64,000 nucleotides of DNA, taken from positions 25,781-89,780 of the forward strand of contig CAJTUV010000012.1 in NCBI GenBank assembly GCA_910579515.1, given 5' to 3'. Shown piece after piece: positions 38,101-46,000 of this stretch. Every line of letters begins with the position of its first letter. The stretch's first letter is position 1. The translations under genes were made by a program, and so were the position numbers. The notes beneath the pieces were generated by a model, which saw only the letters and a list, made by a program, of their open reading frames with translations, ran no database searches and was not told the origin of the DNA. Source of the stretch: an uncultured Hungatella sp. GTDB taxonomy: Bacteria > Bacillota > Clostridia > Lachnospirales > Lachnospiraceae.

Positions 38101-38114
38101 TTATTTCTTTTCAC
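29139..38114 (-). CDS. Trimodular non-ribosomal peptide synthetase with terminal reductase (2991 aa)
   Basis: Domain order, by motif, is A (about 1-510), T (Ser near 543 in GLTSLG), C (592-1010, HHIMADG near 717), A (1018-1520), T (GLTSIS near 1549), C (1599-2000, HHLIADG near 1718), A (2008-2500), T (GGTSLA near 2545) and a thioester reductase (about 2625-2991). The reductase has TGATGFLG and the YIRTK catalytic pair. All three A domains keep YTSGSTG and YGPTE and the Asp that binds the amino group (FDVS, FDAS, FDAS), so each should load an alpha-amino acid. There is no starter C domain and no thioesterase. Reductive release would give a tripeptide aldehyde, or a cyclic imine or pyrazinone derived from it. 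Specificity is not called. No Sfp-type transferase gene is in the window. Confidence 0.93.
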   Translation of the reverse strand: MKRNNDTIYEIDFVSVVSMFEKQVEMHPDKTAVISNGESKTYGELNADANKVADVLIKNGVEAETIVAVLLERGIKVYTATQGILKAGGAFTCISVEYPKERVRYILEDSGAKWIITDEKTKNQFRDLWETLECTPLIIDEILKGKNTQNPNREIREKDLCYVIYTSGSTGKPKGVMIEQGNLSNFVNANPKNHETLGFTEKASVVLALAAMTFDVSIMEEFIPLANGMTVVIATEEEIHNLDLLADTILKHGVDSITTTPSFLSVMMEIPKMREALKQVRSYDLGAEAFQGGLYDKICAVNPEAYIMNGYGPTETTISCTMKVITSSENITIGMPNANVLVYIIDENNKEVPDGQVGELLICGKGVGRGYRNLPEKTAEVFIEYQGMRGYKSGDLALINSEGEIEFHGRKDNQVKLRGLRIELGEVEEVILSHADVLNAVAVVIDEQLCVYYTATKEIDSQELSDFAAESLAYYMVPDILIQLEEMPLTANQKIDKKSLPKPVLKQGDYEVPKNKMQQKIFDIVASVTNNSNFGINTSFYRAGLTSLGAMKLNVLLAEGFGIAIKTSDITQYNTVVLMEEFIRNAEAPAAMERRSVYPLTGSQKGIFAECAKNPETTIYNIPFLFTLDNSIDEEKLANAVAKTIRAHSYMTARFGISEDGEMVQKPFSEDFVPEIIKTTDSEFKKNSLVKPFQLEGGRLFQITIYQTETKKYLFVDFHHIMADGNSYDIFWGDLNRAYMGEDLEEEDYTGFDAAVSEEYAVERGGYKKAALYYDNIFQGIEAESLPIFDKKEDTPKKGLAEYKMSVSAEAALKLCERLGITPNTLFTGVFGILMSRWSNAKESLFATIYNGRNDSRLENTVCMLVKTLPVYCKFDDKTTVVSYMASLQEQLMNSMANDIFPFSDIAAKYGISSDLIFAYQAELTDDYPLGNTVAVGEDLSLDLPKEPLLLQVRLYDGEYYLTAEYRSDLYQEETVQNLMDSYNAAFKSIFGCRKVSDVTILSERQEKMLDSFNETEVPYDDSKTVVEMFEAAAAEYPGQTAVVYENVRYTYSEVEKLTRNLAGALIRKGLTAGDVAAVLIPRCEYMAICSMGIARSGCACQPLDHTYPQDRLHFMLEDSGAKLLITTQKMRELVSEYTGQILYLDEIPDLPEYMEKMPSPKPEDLFTLLYTSGSTGVPKGCMIEYGNITAFCRWYHRQYQFDGSARLAAYASYGFDASMMDIFTSLTAGAQLNIIAEEIRLDLFALCDYFEENQITHTFMTTQVGRQFAMEIKSKTLKHLSTGGEKLVPLNPPEGIRFYNVYGPTECTVYTTIFEMDRYYDDIPIGKPLDNLKLYIVDDKGHRLPAGASGELLVSGRQVSRGYLNRPEKTREVYAKNPYTDQEGYERMYHTGDVVRYLNDGNISFVGRRDAQVKIRGFRIELTEVEEVIRRYPEIKDATVAAFDEEGGGKYIAAYVVSDEQIDTVKLNAFILETKPPYMVPAVTMQIDRIPLNQNQKVNKRALPKPQKAVEEMIPPKNEMQQRICDCVAEAIGHREFGITTDIQFAGLTSISAIKLNVLLAKKFDVAIKTNDIRENPTVVQLERFLLGAEKSEIHEVREVYPLTNAQAGIFVDCTANMGTTVYNIPYLFRLSPKIDLIRLKEAIEQTVKVHPYLKVQLFMDEDGEIRQRRNDHLKYAAEIIDGMDRKKLVRPFPLFHEPLFRFEIHRTHEGSYLFLDVHHLIADGTSLSVILSDIDRAYEGEKLTTEAYTAYDAALDNEKAVQGEKYKKAEEFYSSVLKDCGPDTSLYPDKNEETPGIGNLCRKSDVISKEAVHAICEKYGITENVFFTGIFGAALARYHFAPKSVFTTIYHGRNDSRLSDTIGMFVKTLPVVCDTTKNTEDYFVTIKNQLMGMMDHDIYPFQEISRNFHIKPDTMFVYQGGNFAFTKICGEAAEEIPLGLNAAKEPISLMMSIENGEYIYELEYRSDLFEKETAEYLIENLEITTRAFLDGKEPSEIRLLFDEQDKMVNTPQYMGKTFIDLFREAVSKYPNNIAVKDENGTITYAELDAVSEYVADKLKNNGFGQEKVAGILCGRTREFVEAFVGIMKAGGAYVPLDPEYPQERIEYMLSDSGSENLLLMRKYRPLTEGYDKNVIYLDEIEKEGIGFTGKADLTPPLPENLAYMIYTSGSTGKPKGVMLEHRNLMTLIEHTVTFHKTVPEDMYGEFSSFCFDASVHDLFAPLTVGASLYIFPESVRKDAVAVCRTFENEPITVATMPTQMGELVAETLTGDCALRILTLGGEKFKRYYDRKYMMVNGYGPTENTVSSTEFVVDKEYKTIPIGKSQLNVRSYIVDENLKRVPVGAPGELCVAGRQVARGYHNLPEKTASVFVPNPFATCKDEERLYHTGDMVRLKGDGNIEYIGRIDSQIKINGFRVELGEIEGAVLNRDGVFEAAAIPVDQNGVTYIAAYYTGTEYKEGDWKEFLSPLLPEYMVPAFYTHLDKMPVTPGGKIDKRALPKPAVMEERTDYAAPQTGAQIKLCKLFEKALGREKVGIDDDFFKIGGTSLAASKVAVMCLNEKIPLVYADIFKYPTVRALAKALYGDEVQKENTDEFANYSYNAIDTLIAANNRQNADCVEKKELGDILITGATGFLGIHVLKEFLDNYDGKAYCMVRKGRYESSERRLMNMLMYYFDLPYTELFGDRIICIDSDITDSKEVDRLKDVPFTTLINCAACVKHFAAGEMLEKINVTGVKYLIDLCSSANRRLVQISTISVGGEGMDGKPPMDQKFGENDLYFGQRIANEYIRTKFLAERAVLEAAAKGLDAKVIRVGNLMSRHRDGEFQINFITNGFLRSLRGYAAVGAFPMDSMNEGAEFSPIDETAAAVLCLAGTDSRFTVFHACNNHRIFMSDVIYEMRERGFDIKIMPGDQFVETVNAYAAEHETSDAVSGLIAYTSHDDEELYTIDYDNAFTTEVLYRLGFKWNITDNRYLAKAIEALEGLNFFENEF

Positions 38115-39877
38115 CTTTCCTCCTCCTGTTCCATGTCAAATTCTAACACAGTATTATTCAAATCTATTGTGCGCATATAACTGATATTGGACGAGATTGT
38201 TTTCACAAGCTCAATCCCATGTATATCAAATTTCCCGCTGTCAAATTCATACTCAGTGGGATTAAAAGGCACCCCATTGTCCCTGATTCGCAAAAGCATC
38301 TTTGGCTTTTCTATCACCAGGCTGACGTCAATCCAGTGAGACAGCCTGCCGCCATATTTGATACAATTTACGATCATTTCCTCCGCAGCCACCGCCACGA
38401 TATTTGCCTTATTAGCGCTTATGCCGTGATCGAGACAGAACCTTTTTACCTCTCTGGGTACCAGCGCAGTCTCGTCCATATCCGCCTTCACGGTAAAATC
38501 AAAACAGATTCCAGTTTCCTTAGGAAGCAGATAAAAATCCGTACCTTTATACTTGCTTTTGCGATAAATATATGCCGTAAGAACTGTCAGGATTTCTGAA
38601 CAAACAAAACTAAGCGCCAGACCATTTATGCCGCTGCCTCCCATTTTTACTTCCAGAACGATCCCTAGAGCAGCAGCGGGCAGCACATAAATGCCATTTT
38701 GGAAGAACGTAATAATGCTTGCCTGTTTTGACTCTTCAATCGATTCATAATAGCCCACAAGAAATTTATTCCATACGTATGCCGGCAGGCACAGAATAAA
38801 AATCCTGAGCGCTGTCACCATCATAGAAGAAAGAGCTGAATTATCCACGCCGAACATAACGGTAATAGGCTTTGCAAGCGCCATAACAAGCACAAAAATA
38901 CATATCGTTGCCGCCGCGCTTAGTACAAGAACCCTTTTGCACAGCGCGCGGATACCGAAGTAATCCTTTTCCCCATAAAGGATTCCTGCTATGTTTGGTA
39001 TTACGCCTATGATCCCAGCCGTAATCATTTCCACAATCATAAGGACATTGTCGCATACCGTATAAATCGCCATCCCGCCATCTCCAATAAAACGGATAAT
39101 AATTTCATTCAGCCCAAAGGATTTTATTGTGGTCATAATCATAAATACAAACATCGGCGCCCCTGATATGACCGCCTCTTTCAGAGGAGCAAATGATTGG
39201 ATTCTGACAAAGCTTATCATGCGCTTCGGAGAACGGATATATAAGACAAAGATAACCATTCCAAGTAAAAATCCAGCCACCGTAGACAGGGCGGCGCCCG
39301 CAATACCGATATTAGTAAATTTTAATAATGTATAATCAAGAATCAGATTGATAACATTAGAAGTAATCAGGTAGGCAGACGCAAGCCCTGGATGGTTTTC
39401 CACACCCAAAAAACTGGGCATAAGAAGCCCGACGCCAATAACCGGAGCGCCAAGCATCCCTACAAAAAGATAATGGCCTGCAGGAATACTCAGATTTCCA
39501 CCCTTTGCCAGAGCGTTTGCAATGGGCATTGCCAAAAAAGGCGCCGCTGCAGCAATAATAAGTCCCACAACAACAGTGATCAATAGTGTGATCGAAAATA
39601 GTTGTGATGCTCCCTCTTTATTTCGCTTACCAAGCAAAATACCTGCTGCAATAGATCCTCCCACACCAAGACAGTAGCCCGTTACCTGTATTAAAGTTTC
39701 TATGGGAAGAACAAGAGTTATGGCTGACATTGCCTCTGTCCCCAAAAAGTTCCCCACAAATATTGTATCAACGATGTTCCCCAACTGCAAAGCCAGGGAC
39801 ATCATAATTCCCGGTAAAAGATACTTCCAAATTTTATTTTCTATAAGCCTTTCATTCCGCTGGTGCATCTGCTCCAT
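38111..39877 (-). CDS. MATE efflux transporter fused to a C-terminal RsbW-like ATPase domain (588 aa)
   Basis: Residues 1 to about 445 form a twelve-span MATE exporter (LPGIMMSLALQLGNIVDTIF, GTEAMSAITLVLPIE, SGAPMFVFMIMTTI). After the last span a cytoplasmic GHKL domain begins (ICFDFTVKADMDE), with N box AVAAEEMIVNCIKYG, G1 box IRDNGVPFNP and a G2-like FDIHGIELVKTI. The fused domain is of the anti-sigma kinase kind, not a sensor histidine kinase, as it has no phospho-His dimerisation helix. The gene overlaps the NRPS start by four bases, so exporter and synthetase are co-translated. Export of the NRPS product is the natural role, with the kinase domain able to bind or phosphorylate the STAS protein. 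Confidence 0.9.
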   Translation of the reverse strand: MEQMHQRNERLIENKIWKYLLPGIMMSLALQLGNIVDTIFVGNFLGTEAMSAITLVLPIETLIQVTGYCLGVGGSIAAGILLGKRNKEGASQLFSITLLITVVVGLIIAAAAPFLAMPIANALAKGGNLSIPAGHYLFVGMLGAPVIGVGLLMPSFLGVENHPGLASAYLITSNVINLILDYTLLKFTNIGIAGAALSTVAGFLLGMVIFVLYIRSPKRMISFVRIQSFAPLKEAVISGAPMFVFMIMTTIKSFGLNEIIIRFIGDGGMAIYTVCDNVLMIVEMITAGIIGVIPNIAGILYGEKDYFGIRALCKRVLVLSAAATICIFVLVMALAKPITVMFGVDNSALSSMMVTALRIFILCLPAYVWNKFLVGYYESIEESKQASIITFFQNGIYVLPAAALGIVLEVKMGGSGINGLALSFVCSEILTVLTAYIYRKSKYKGTDFYLLPKETGICFDFTVKADMDETALVPREVKRFCLDHGISANKANIVAVAAEEMIVNCIKYGGRLSHWIDVSLVIEKPKMLLRIRDNGVPFNPTEYEFDSGKFDIHGIELVKTISSNISYMRTIDLNNTVLEFDMEQEEER

Positions 39878-39921
39878 CTCAAGATCCTCCTACCATACTT
39901 TTGCTTACACAAATATATTTG

Positions 39922-41040
39922 TCATGCTGCGGCCTTTGCCTGCAGCATATTGTATCCTCTTACTAAAAGCTCTGTCACCAGGATTGAAAGCAATGCAAGA
40001 AGCCAACATTGATAACTTTGAAAGCTCTCATAACCATGGATTCCGAGAGCAACAAAATATACAATTATATGCAGGGCATAATATTTTGATATATGTACGC
40101 TATAATATAGAATCTGCCTTGCAACAGGATTCTTTAGCTCACGCAGTTCGCCGTCCTTTCTGCCGATTCTTTCCATAAAGAAAAATACGATAGCCAAAAG
40201 AAATATGTGCGCCATGCTTGCCATCACGTGCCAAAAATTCGGCTGTGGATACGCTTCACTTAACGCAATATACATCTGGGATATATCCGAATCATATTTT
40301 CTGAATATGAGTACCCACCATACAATAATGACCACTATGCTGGGAACAGCCAGCATGCTGTAAAATTTGGTTTTATCCTTCACATGCCGCAGGATTTTGC
40401 CAAAGGCAACTCCAAATATCGCATAGGAAAGAAAATAGAGCGGCGTAAAGGAAACAAACTCCGCCTCTCCAATCAATAGTTTCATAATATACCCAAGCAC
40501 TGGCACATTTACAGGTTTTCCATAAAGGAACGGCGCAATGATACTTACGACCGCACCGATTATCACGTATCCTACAATGTTCATATTCAGCTTCTTTAGC
40601 AATGCCAATACAAAATAAATAATTCCGGTAATAAAAAAGATATTGATGTACTGAGGGTATACCTCTATCAAATATTTGAAATTATCCATCCCGGTTCCCG
40701 TCAGATTTCCAGAAACGAAGGGGTAGGGGATTAGTAGAGCGATTACATAGACAATGTTATTCAGATACTGATAAACCACCATACGAACACCGCTCTTTGC
40801 CATTCCCACTGGCGTTGCATTCCTGCTGTAAGCGGTTCCAATTCCCATAACGAAAATAAAAATAGCTGCGCCAGACATCGCTGTAAGCATATAAATCCAC
40901 TGGGTAATGGAATCTTCCGTGGACATGGTTGCCTGAAAGGCATGGATTAGGTAAATAAACAGCATAAAAAGCCCTTTCAGGTAATCAAACTCCCTCTGCC
41001 TTTTGGTATTTGTCTCCTCATGTGAAAATATAGCGTTCAT
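39922..41040 (-). CDS. Integral membrane acyltransferase-like protein (372 aa)
   Basis: About ten membrane spans follow an N-terminal segment RQREFDYLKGLFMLFIYLIH that matches the opening R-x-D-x-L-(K/R)-G...H pattern of acyltransferase-3 and HGSNAT/DUF1624 membrane acyltransferases, including the conserved histidine. It is the first gene of the NRPS operon, 44 bases before the MATE fusion, and has a GAGAGGAT ribosome site. It might acylate the peptide or a cell-surface target. Alternatively it may have become a transporter-like protein, as in some members. The family assignment is moderate and the role is inferred from the operon. Confidence 0.65.
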   Translation of the reverse strand: MNAIFSHEETNTKRQREFDYLKGLFMLFIYLIHAFQATMSTEDSITQWIYMLTAMSGAAIFIFVMGIGTAYSRNATPVGMAKSGVRMVVYQYLNNIVYVIALLIPYPFVSGNLTGTGMDNFKYLIEVYPQYINIFFITGIIYFVLALLKKLNMNIVGYVIIGAVVSIIAPFLYGKPVNVPVLGYIMKLLIGEAEFVSFTPLYFLSYAIFGVAFGKILRHVKDKTKFYSMLAVPSIVVIIVWWVLIFRKYDSDISQMYIALSEAYPQPNFWHVMASMAHIFLLAIVFFFMERIGRKDGELRELKNPVARQILYYSVHISKYYALHIIVYFVALGIHGYESFQSYQCWLLALLSILVTELLVRGYNMLQAKAAA

Positions 41041-41088
41041 CTTTTTATCCTCTCTAAACTCCTATATTTTAAAAAATCATTTGAAAAA

Positions 41089-41116
41089 ATTATATCAAAT
41101 GCCCAGAGGACGACAA
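41089..41116 (-). promoter_or_regulatory. Sigma-A-type promoter of the NRPS operon
   Basis: In minus-strand order, TTGTCG (complement of 41111-41116) and a perfect TATAAT (complement of 41089-41094), preceded by TTGA, are 16 bases apart. The predicted start point lies about 40 bases before the acyltransferase ATG. This suggests that housekeeping sigma factor, not an alternative one released by the RsbW-like proteins, transcribes the operon. Confidence 0.65.
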
Positions 41117-41198
41117 CCCATTTAGAATAAAAGGCAATTTTTAAGGAATAGATTGCACTTTACCGAAAGTGACTACGCCCCATCCCCTACGTTATACG

Positions 41199-42917
41199 CT
41201 ATATTGGCAGACTATCCCTCACGCACAGCATTCCCCATCCCATCTGAGGATTGGGCCACACCTCATATCCCGGCATTTGCCTTGCCCCTTGTATGAGATA
41301 CGCCTTCAGCTTCTCCCCATATAAAAACCCGTCGTTCCCCTCCACAATCCCCCACTGCATAAGCAGCGCCGCAGCTCCTGAAACCATAGGCGTAGCAAAC
41401 GAGGTTCCTGTCACAGCCTCATACCCTCCTCCGTTTTTCGGCGCCATAAGATTTACCCCCGGAGCCACAAGATCTGGCTTTACCTGGCTTGTAACTCTGG
41501 TAAACCCTCTCCCCGAAAAATCCGCAAACGTATTATTATTTCCATTGTAAGCCCCCACGGCCACAGCCATAGAAGCCGTAGAAGGAATCGTAAGCGTTGT
41601 GTCTGGAGTGGAAGGAAGAAAATAGGTAGAACGGTTCAAAACCGTAGAGGAAGGCAGCCAGAAATCAAATCTCCCCTGCACAATCCGCTTAGGGAGCAGC
41701 CGAAAAGTCCAGATGCCGCTTTTCAGGTAGTCTCCTCTGAGGGGAAGAAAATCAAAATAAATTTCCTGGGCTGTGCTGTAGGGACTGGGTTCTCCATAGT
41801 AGAGAAGAATACGGGTACTTTCATAATTTAAAGTCTGTGGCCCGATGACAGGAAGTAAAGGCCCCAATACCATACCTGACGGAGTTACCAGACTTATCTG
41901 AAAATCATCCACATAATGCTTCCAAAGCTGTACACTGAGTCCCGTTTCATAAGGAGAAATCGACAGCTCAATGATCCTTTCCTCCCCCTCTGTCAAAACC
42001 CCTGAGGTATGACCGCCTCTGCTCCCCTCATTTCCCGTTCCAACCACAATCGAAGAACGCCCGAAATTAGAAATCCCGTCAATATACGTCTCCAGCAGAC
42101 TAGCCCCTTCGTGAGAACCATATGTATTTCCGAAACTGATATTCACCGCTATCGGCTTTCTGGCCTTCACGCCGTACCGCACTACATAATCCAACGCCCG
42201 CATAAGCTCTGTAGTTCTTGGAAATCCAAGAGGGTCGGCCACGCCCAGCTTCACCACCAGCAAATCACTTTCATAAGCCACTCCCCTGTACGCTCCCTGC
42301 CCTCCCCTTCCGTTTCCCACGGCAATTCCCGCCACCGCCGTCCCATGGCCGCTGCTGTCAACAGAAGGCACCAATCTTCTGGCCTCTGCCCTGCTGCCTG
42401 TTTTCAAAGCCTCGTTGATCTCCTCTCTGGTAAAGACCCGTCCCAAAACCTGATCCCACAATTCCACAATCCTGGTAGTTCCGTCCTCATTACAAAAATC
42501 CTCATGAAAAAAATCAATCCCTGAGTCAATCACCGCTACCAACACTCCTCTTCCTGTCAAATACGGTGTGTACGTACTCCCCTCTACCTGAACATAATCA
42601 ATACAAGAGGCTGCCTTTGCCTGATTGACGGCAAAGTACAGCCTCTTTGGTTTCTCAATATATTCAATTTGGCACAGCTCGCTGATATAAGTGATCAGAG
42701 ACTCCGGAACCGTTAGAATGGAGTAATTGTTTAAAAGTTCCTGACTTTCGATCCCCATCTGCCCCAAATCCGGCAAAGGCTCGCTGTGTTTCACAATCAG
42801 CTCCCAGGTCCGCTCCTCTGGGTTGTATCCCACCTGAAGATTCTCTGACCGTTCCCGCTCCTGAGGCGTAGCTGATAAAGAAAGATTTAAAAGGTTTTCC
42901 AGTTTCTGATTTTCCAT
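41199..42917 (-). CDS. S8 family subtilase, Csp-like (572 aa)
   Basis: The catalytic triad is intact: Asp131 in VAVIDSGID, His191 in DSSGHGTAVAG and the serine of GTSFATPMVSGAA in the last 80 residues. The oxyanion region GTGNEGSRGG is also present. An insertion of about 150 residues between the Asn and Ser regions (ELSISPYETGLSVQLWKHY onwards) is a beta-rich jelly-roll-like domain, as in clostridial CspA/B/C proteins involved in spore germination signalling. There is no signal peptide. All three residues being present argues for an active protease. A tiny ORF lies 59 bases upstream. Confidence 0.88.
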   Translation of the reverse strand: MENQKLENLLNLSLSATPQERERSENLQVGYNPEERTWELIVKHSEPLPDLGQMGIESQELLNNYSILTVPESLITYISELCQIEYIEKPKRLYFAVNQAKAASCIDYVQVEGSTYTPYLTGRGVLVAVIDSGIDFFHEDFCNEDGTTRIVELWDQVLGRVFTREEINEALKTGSRAEARRLVPSVDSSGHGTAVAGIAVGNGRGGQGAYRGVAYESDLLVVKLGVADPLGFPRTTELMRALDYVVRYGVKARKPIAVNISFGNTYGSHEGASLLETYIDGISNFGRSSIVVGTGNEGSRGGHTSGVLTEGEERIIELSISPYETGLSVQLWKHYVDDFQISLVTPSGMVLGPLLPVIGPQTLNYESTRILLYYGEPSPYSTAQEIYFDFLPLRGDYLKSGIWTFRLLPKRIVQGRFDFWLPSSTVLNRSTYFLPSTPDTTLTIPSTASMAVAVGAYNGNNNTFADFSGRGFTRVTSQVKPDLVAPGVNLMAPKNGGGYEAVTGTSFATPMVSGAAALLMQWGIVEGNDGFLYGEKLKAYLIQGARQMPGYEVWPNPQMGWGMLCVRDSLPI

Positions 42918-42975
42918 AAACTTCTCCTGGTTTTTTCCTAAATTGTATTCTGGAAAAACTCCAAGTATGTGTTTC

Positions 42976-43056
42976 TCATCCCTTTATCCAAACCGGAATG
43001 TCTGCAACCACTGCCCCTGTATTCATAGGCTCCCCAAATACAAATCTGCGAACCAT
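42976..43056 (-). CDS. Possible 26-codon small ORF upstream of the subtilase
   Basis: An ATG at 43056 follows a very strong AGGAGGAGG site with five bases spacing. The frame runs 26 codons (begins MVRRFVFGEP, later TGAVVADIP) to a TGA at 42976-42978. It lies between the helicase fusion and the subtilase gene, all on the minus strand. The strength of the ribosome site is the main argument. No family is recognised, and a short leader peptide or random frame remains possible. Confidence 0.5.
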   Translation of the reverse strand: MVRRFVFGEPMNTGAVVADIPVWIKG

Positions 43057-43085
43057 CTGTTCCTCCTCCTATTTTATAAAAGCAC

Positions 43086-46000
43086 TTATGTAAAATGAAA
43101 ACTCAACTGTTCCATCCCATCAGAATCCTTCTTTTTGGCCCTGACCGTCTCTGGCGCCACCACAGTATCTGGCAGTCCCTCAAAAAACAAAGAACCCTCC
43201 CCTGAGGTGGTGAGAATCAATTCTTCTCTCGCCCTGGTCATTCCCACATAGAGAAGTCTTCTCTCTTCCTCCACATCCCCACAACCCCCTCTGTGTTCCA
43301 GAGGCAGAGTGCCCTTTCTCACTCCATAAAGAATAACAGCCGGAAACTCTAATCCTTTGGAACCATGAAGAGTCATTAACGAGACCGCATCCGAGGTATA
43401 CGTTTTCCCGCCAAAACGTTTGATATCGCTTTCCTTTCCAAAAGCCAGGTTGTCCAAAAACTCTGTCATGGTTTTATAGAAAACTGAAATTCCTCCCAGT
43501 TTTTCCATAGCTGAATCATCTAAACACCCCATATCCTCTCTCCACTGAGAAAGGATCTTCTGAGGCTGTGTCCTTTTGCATAACTTTTTGTACTTCTCTG
43601 CCAGTTCTTCATATCTGCCTTGTGCATCCTCTTCGTTCTCCCATAAAAGCTTCTGACACACATTCCTGGAAAGCACATCCTCTGTATTTAAAATGCTCTT
43701 AAAAAAGCCCAGACTTCCCCTAACAAGCGGCTCCCACAAAAAATCCTCCCGTCCAGCGACCACATAGGGGATTCCCTCTTTCCTTAAGCATTTTTCCAAA
43801 AGCTCTGCCTGGCGGTGAGTTCGGTATAAAACAGCAATATCTGAAAAACTCCTGGCCTCTTCCCTGTCAAAGGTTACCCCGCTTTCCTCAATATCCACCA
43901 TATCAATTCCGCCAATAAGCCGATTAATCTCCTTTGCCACAAAAACGGCCTCTCCCATCTCTTTCGAAGCTTTTGCCAGGCGGACAGGAAAGCCAGGACC
44001 TTTCACTGGTTCTAAGGGAAAAGAATCTTTTTCTGGAGACAAAATTTTCTGGGCCGCTGTCAAAATCTCAGGAGAAGAACGGTAATTCTTCTTTAATCGA
44101 ATCTCCTCAAAAGCCCTTTCTTTCTGGAATCGTTCAAAACTTTTCCCATCTGCTCCACGAAATCCATAGATGGCCTGATCTGGGTCTCCGATGAGAAAAA
44201 TTTCTCTCCCATGACGGCTAAAGGCCTCTATGAGCCGATGCTGTATAGGGCTGATATCCTGAAACTCATCAACGAACAGATAGGAAAAAGCCTGTTCCTT
44301 AAACGATGGATCCTCTGCAAGAGAAAGGGCTTTTAACAGTAGATCATCAAAATCCATAGCCTGAAGTCCATCCAGCTTTTTTTGATAGAGCATAAAAATC
44401 TGATCCAGATACTCAGATTCACTCTCATTTTCAGTCTCTGGATTTTTTGTCTTTTTCTCTGATATCATTCTTAGAAGAGTTCTGGGGTTCTCCTTCATCC
44501 CAAGCTGTTCTGCCGCTTCCTTCACAAGTTCCAGAGTCGTCATTTGGTCTGCCAGCTGGCGTTCTTCCCCACTCTTTTTCAATAACTCATAGCAAATAGA
44601 GTGAAACGTGCCGATTTGCAGCCTTCTCCCCGCCTGAGCTCCTAATTGTTCCTTCAGACGGTTTTTCATCTCCTCCGCCGCTTTTTTCGTAAAGGTAACC
44701 GCCGTAATCTTAATTGGCTTTACCTTCCGAACCTGAAGCAGATATAAAATTTTGGAAACTAACGTTTTCGTCTTTCCTGTTCCCGGACCTGCGACCACAC
44801 AAATCCTTGGAGAAACTGCTTTCACTGCCTGGAGCTGCTCACTGTTGAGATTGTCTGCCTTTCCTTTTGTTTCCAAAAGCGGTTCTTGGGTCTCCTCCTC
44901 TGAAACGGCTTTCCGTTCTTTTGGAGCCTCTTGAGATTTTTTCTCCGCTCCTTTTTTATCCTCCCATCCAGCCAGAGCAAACATACTGAGCTGTCCTTGT
45001 GCTTCCTCCAGCTCAGACGGCTCAAATAATTTAATGGTTCCGTATTCCCCATCAAACCCTGGAAGCCGCTCCACTTCTTTTGCCCTTAAGCGCCGGATTC
45101 CCTCAGAAATAAGATAGCCGGCCGACTTTTTAATCTCCTCTATGGGAATGTTTCGCAGAATCGAAAACTCCGTACCCAGGGTATTTATCATCGTCTCATA
45201 CTGCTTCTGAACAAACGCACTGGAAGCCGAACGGCCTGAGGAGGCGGCAATCACCTCCGGTAAGGGAACCAGACTTTCAAAAGGTCTGGCTCCTTCTTTT
45301 CGATATCCTTCCTCCCTGTCCGACATCTGTTCAATCCGGTGGGACACACCTAAAGTAAGCTTTTTGCCGCATACAGGACAAATTCCCCCATACTTTTGGG
45401 CCTCCGAAGGACTTAAGCATAGGTGGCACTTTCGATGGCCGTCATAATGGTATTTTCCCTCCTCAGGAAAAAATTCAATCGTCCCTTTAAGACCCTTTCC
45501 TTCCTGAATCGCCTCATAAAGGCCGTCATAACACAAAGGGATTTCCAAAAGGTTTGCCTCTCGCCCCAGCTTGGCAGGAGAATGGGCATCGGAATTAGAA
45601 ATCATCTGAAAACGATCCAAAGCAGAAATCCGCCAGTTCATAGGCGGGTCCGAAGACAGCCCAGTCTCTATGGCGCGAACATAAGGCGCCAGATCCTCAA
45701 AGCATTCTTCCACACTGTTAAATCCGGAAAAAGCCCCAAACATCGAAAAGTGCGGGGTCCAGATATGAGCCGGAACGAAGATTGCCCTGGGGCTTATGTC
45801 CAGCGTAATCTCCAGCAAATCCCGGCAGTCCAGTCCCAAAATAGGACGGCCGTCGGAATGAATATTGCCGATAGCCTCCAGCTTTTTTGACAAACGCTCC
45901 GCCTCGTCAAGCCCTGGAAGTAAAATCAGACTATGGACCTTTCTGGTTTTTCCATGCTTCTTATAGATCGAGCTGATCTCTCCTGAAATCACAAAACGAG

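Noticed and set aside
42009..42524. 171-codon plus-strand frame opposite the subtilase
   Set aside because: It is antisense to the catalytic domain with no start signals.
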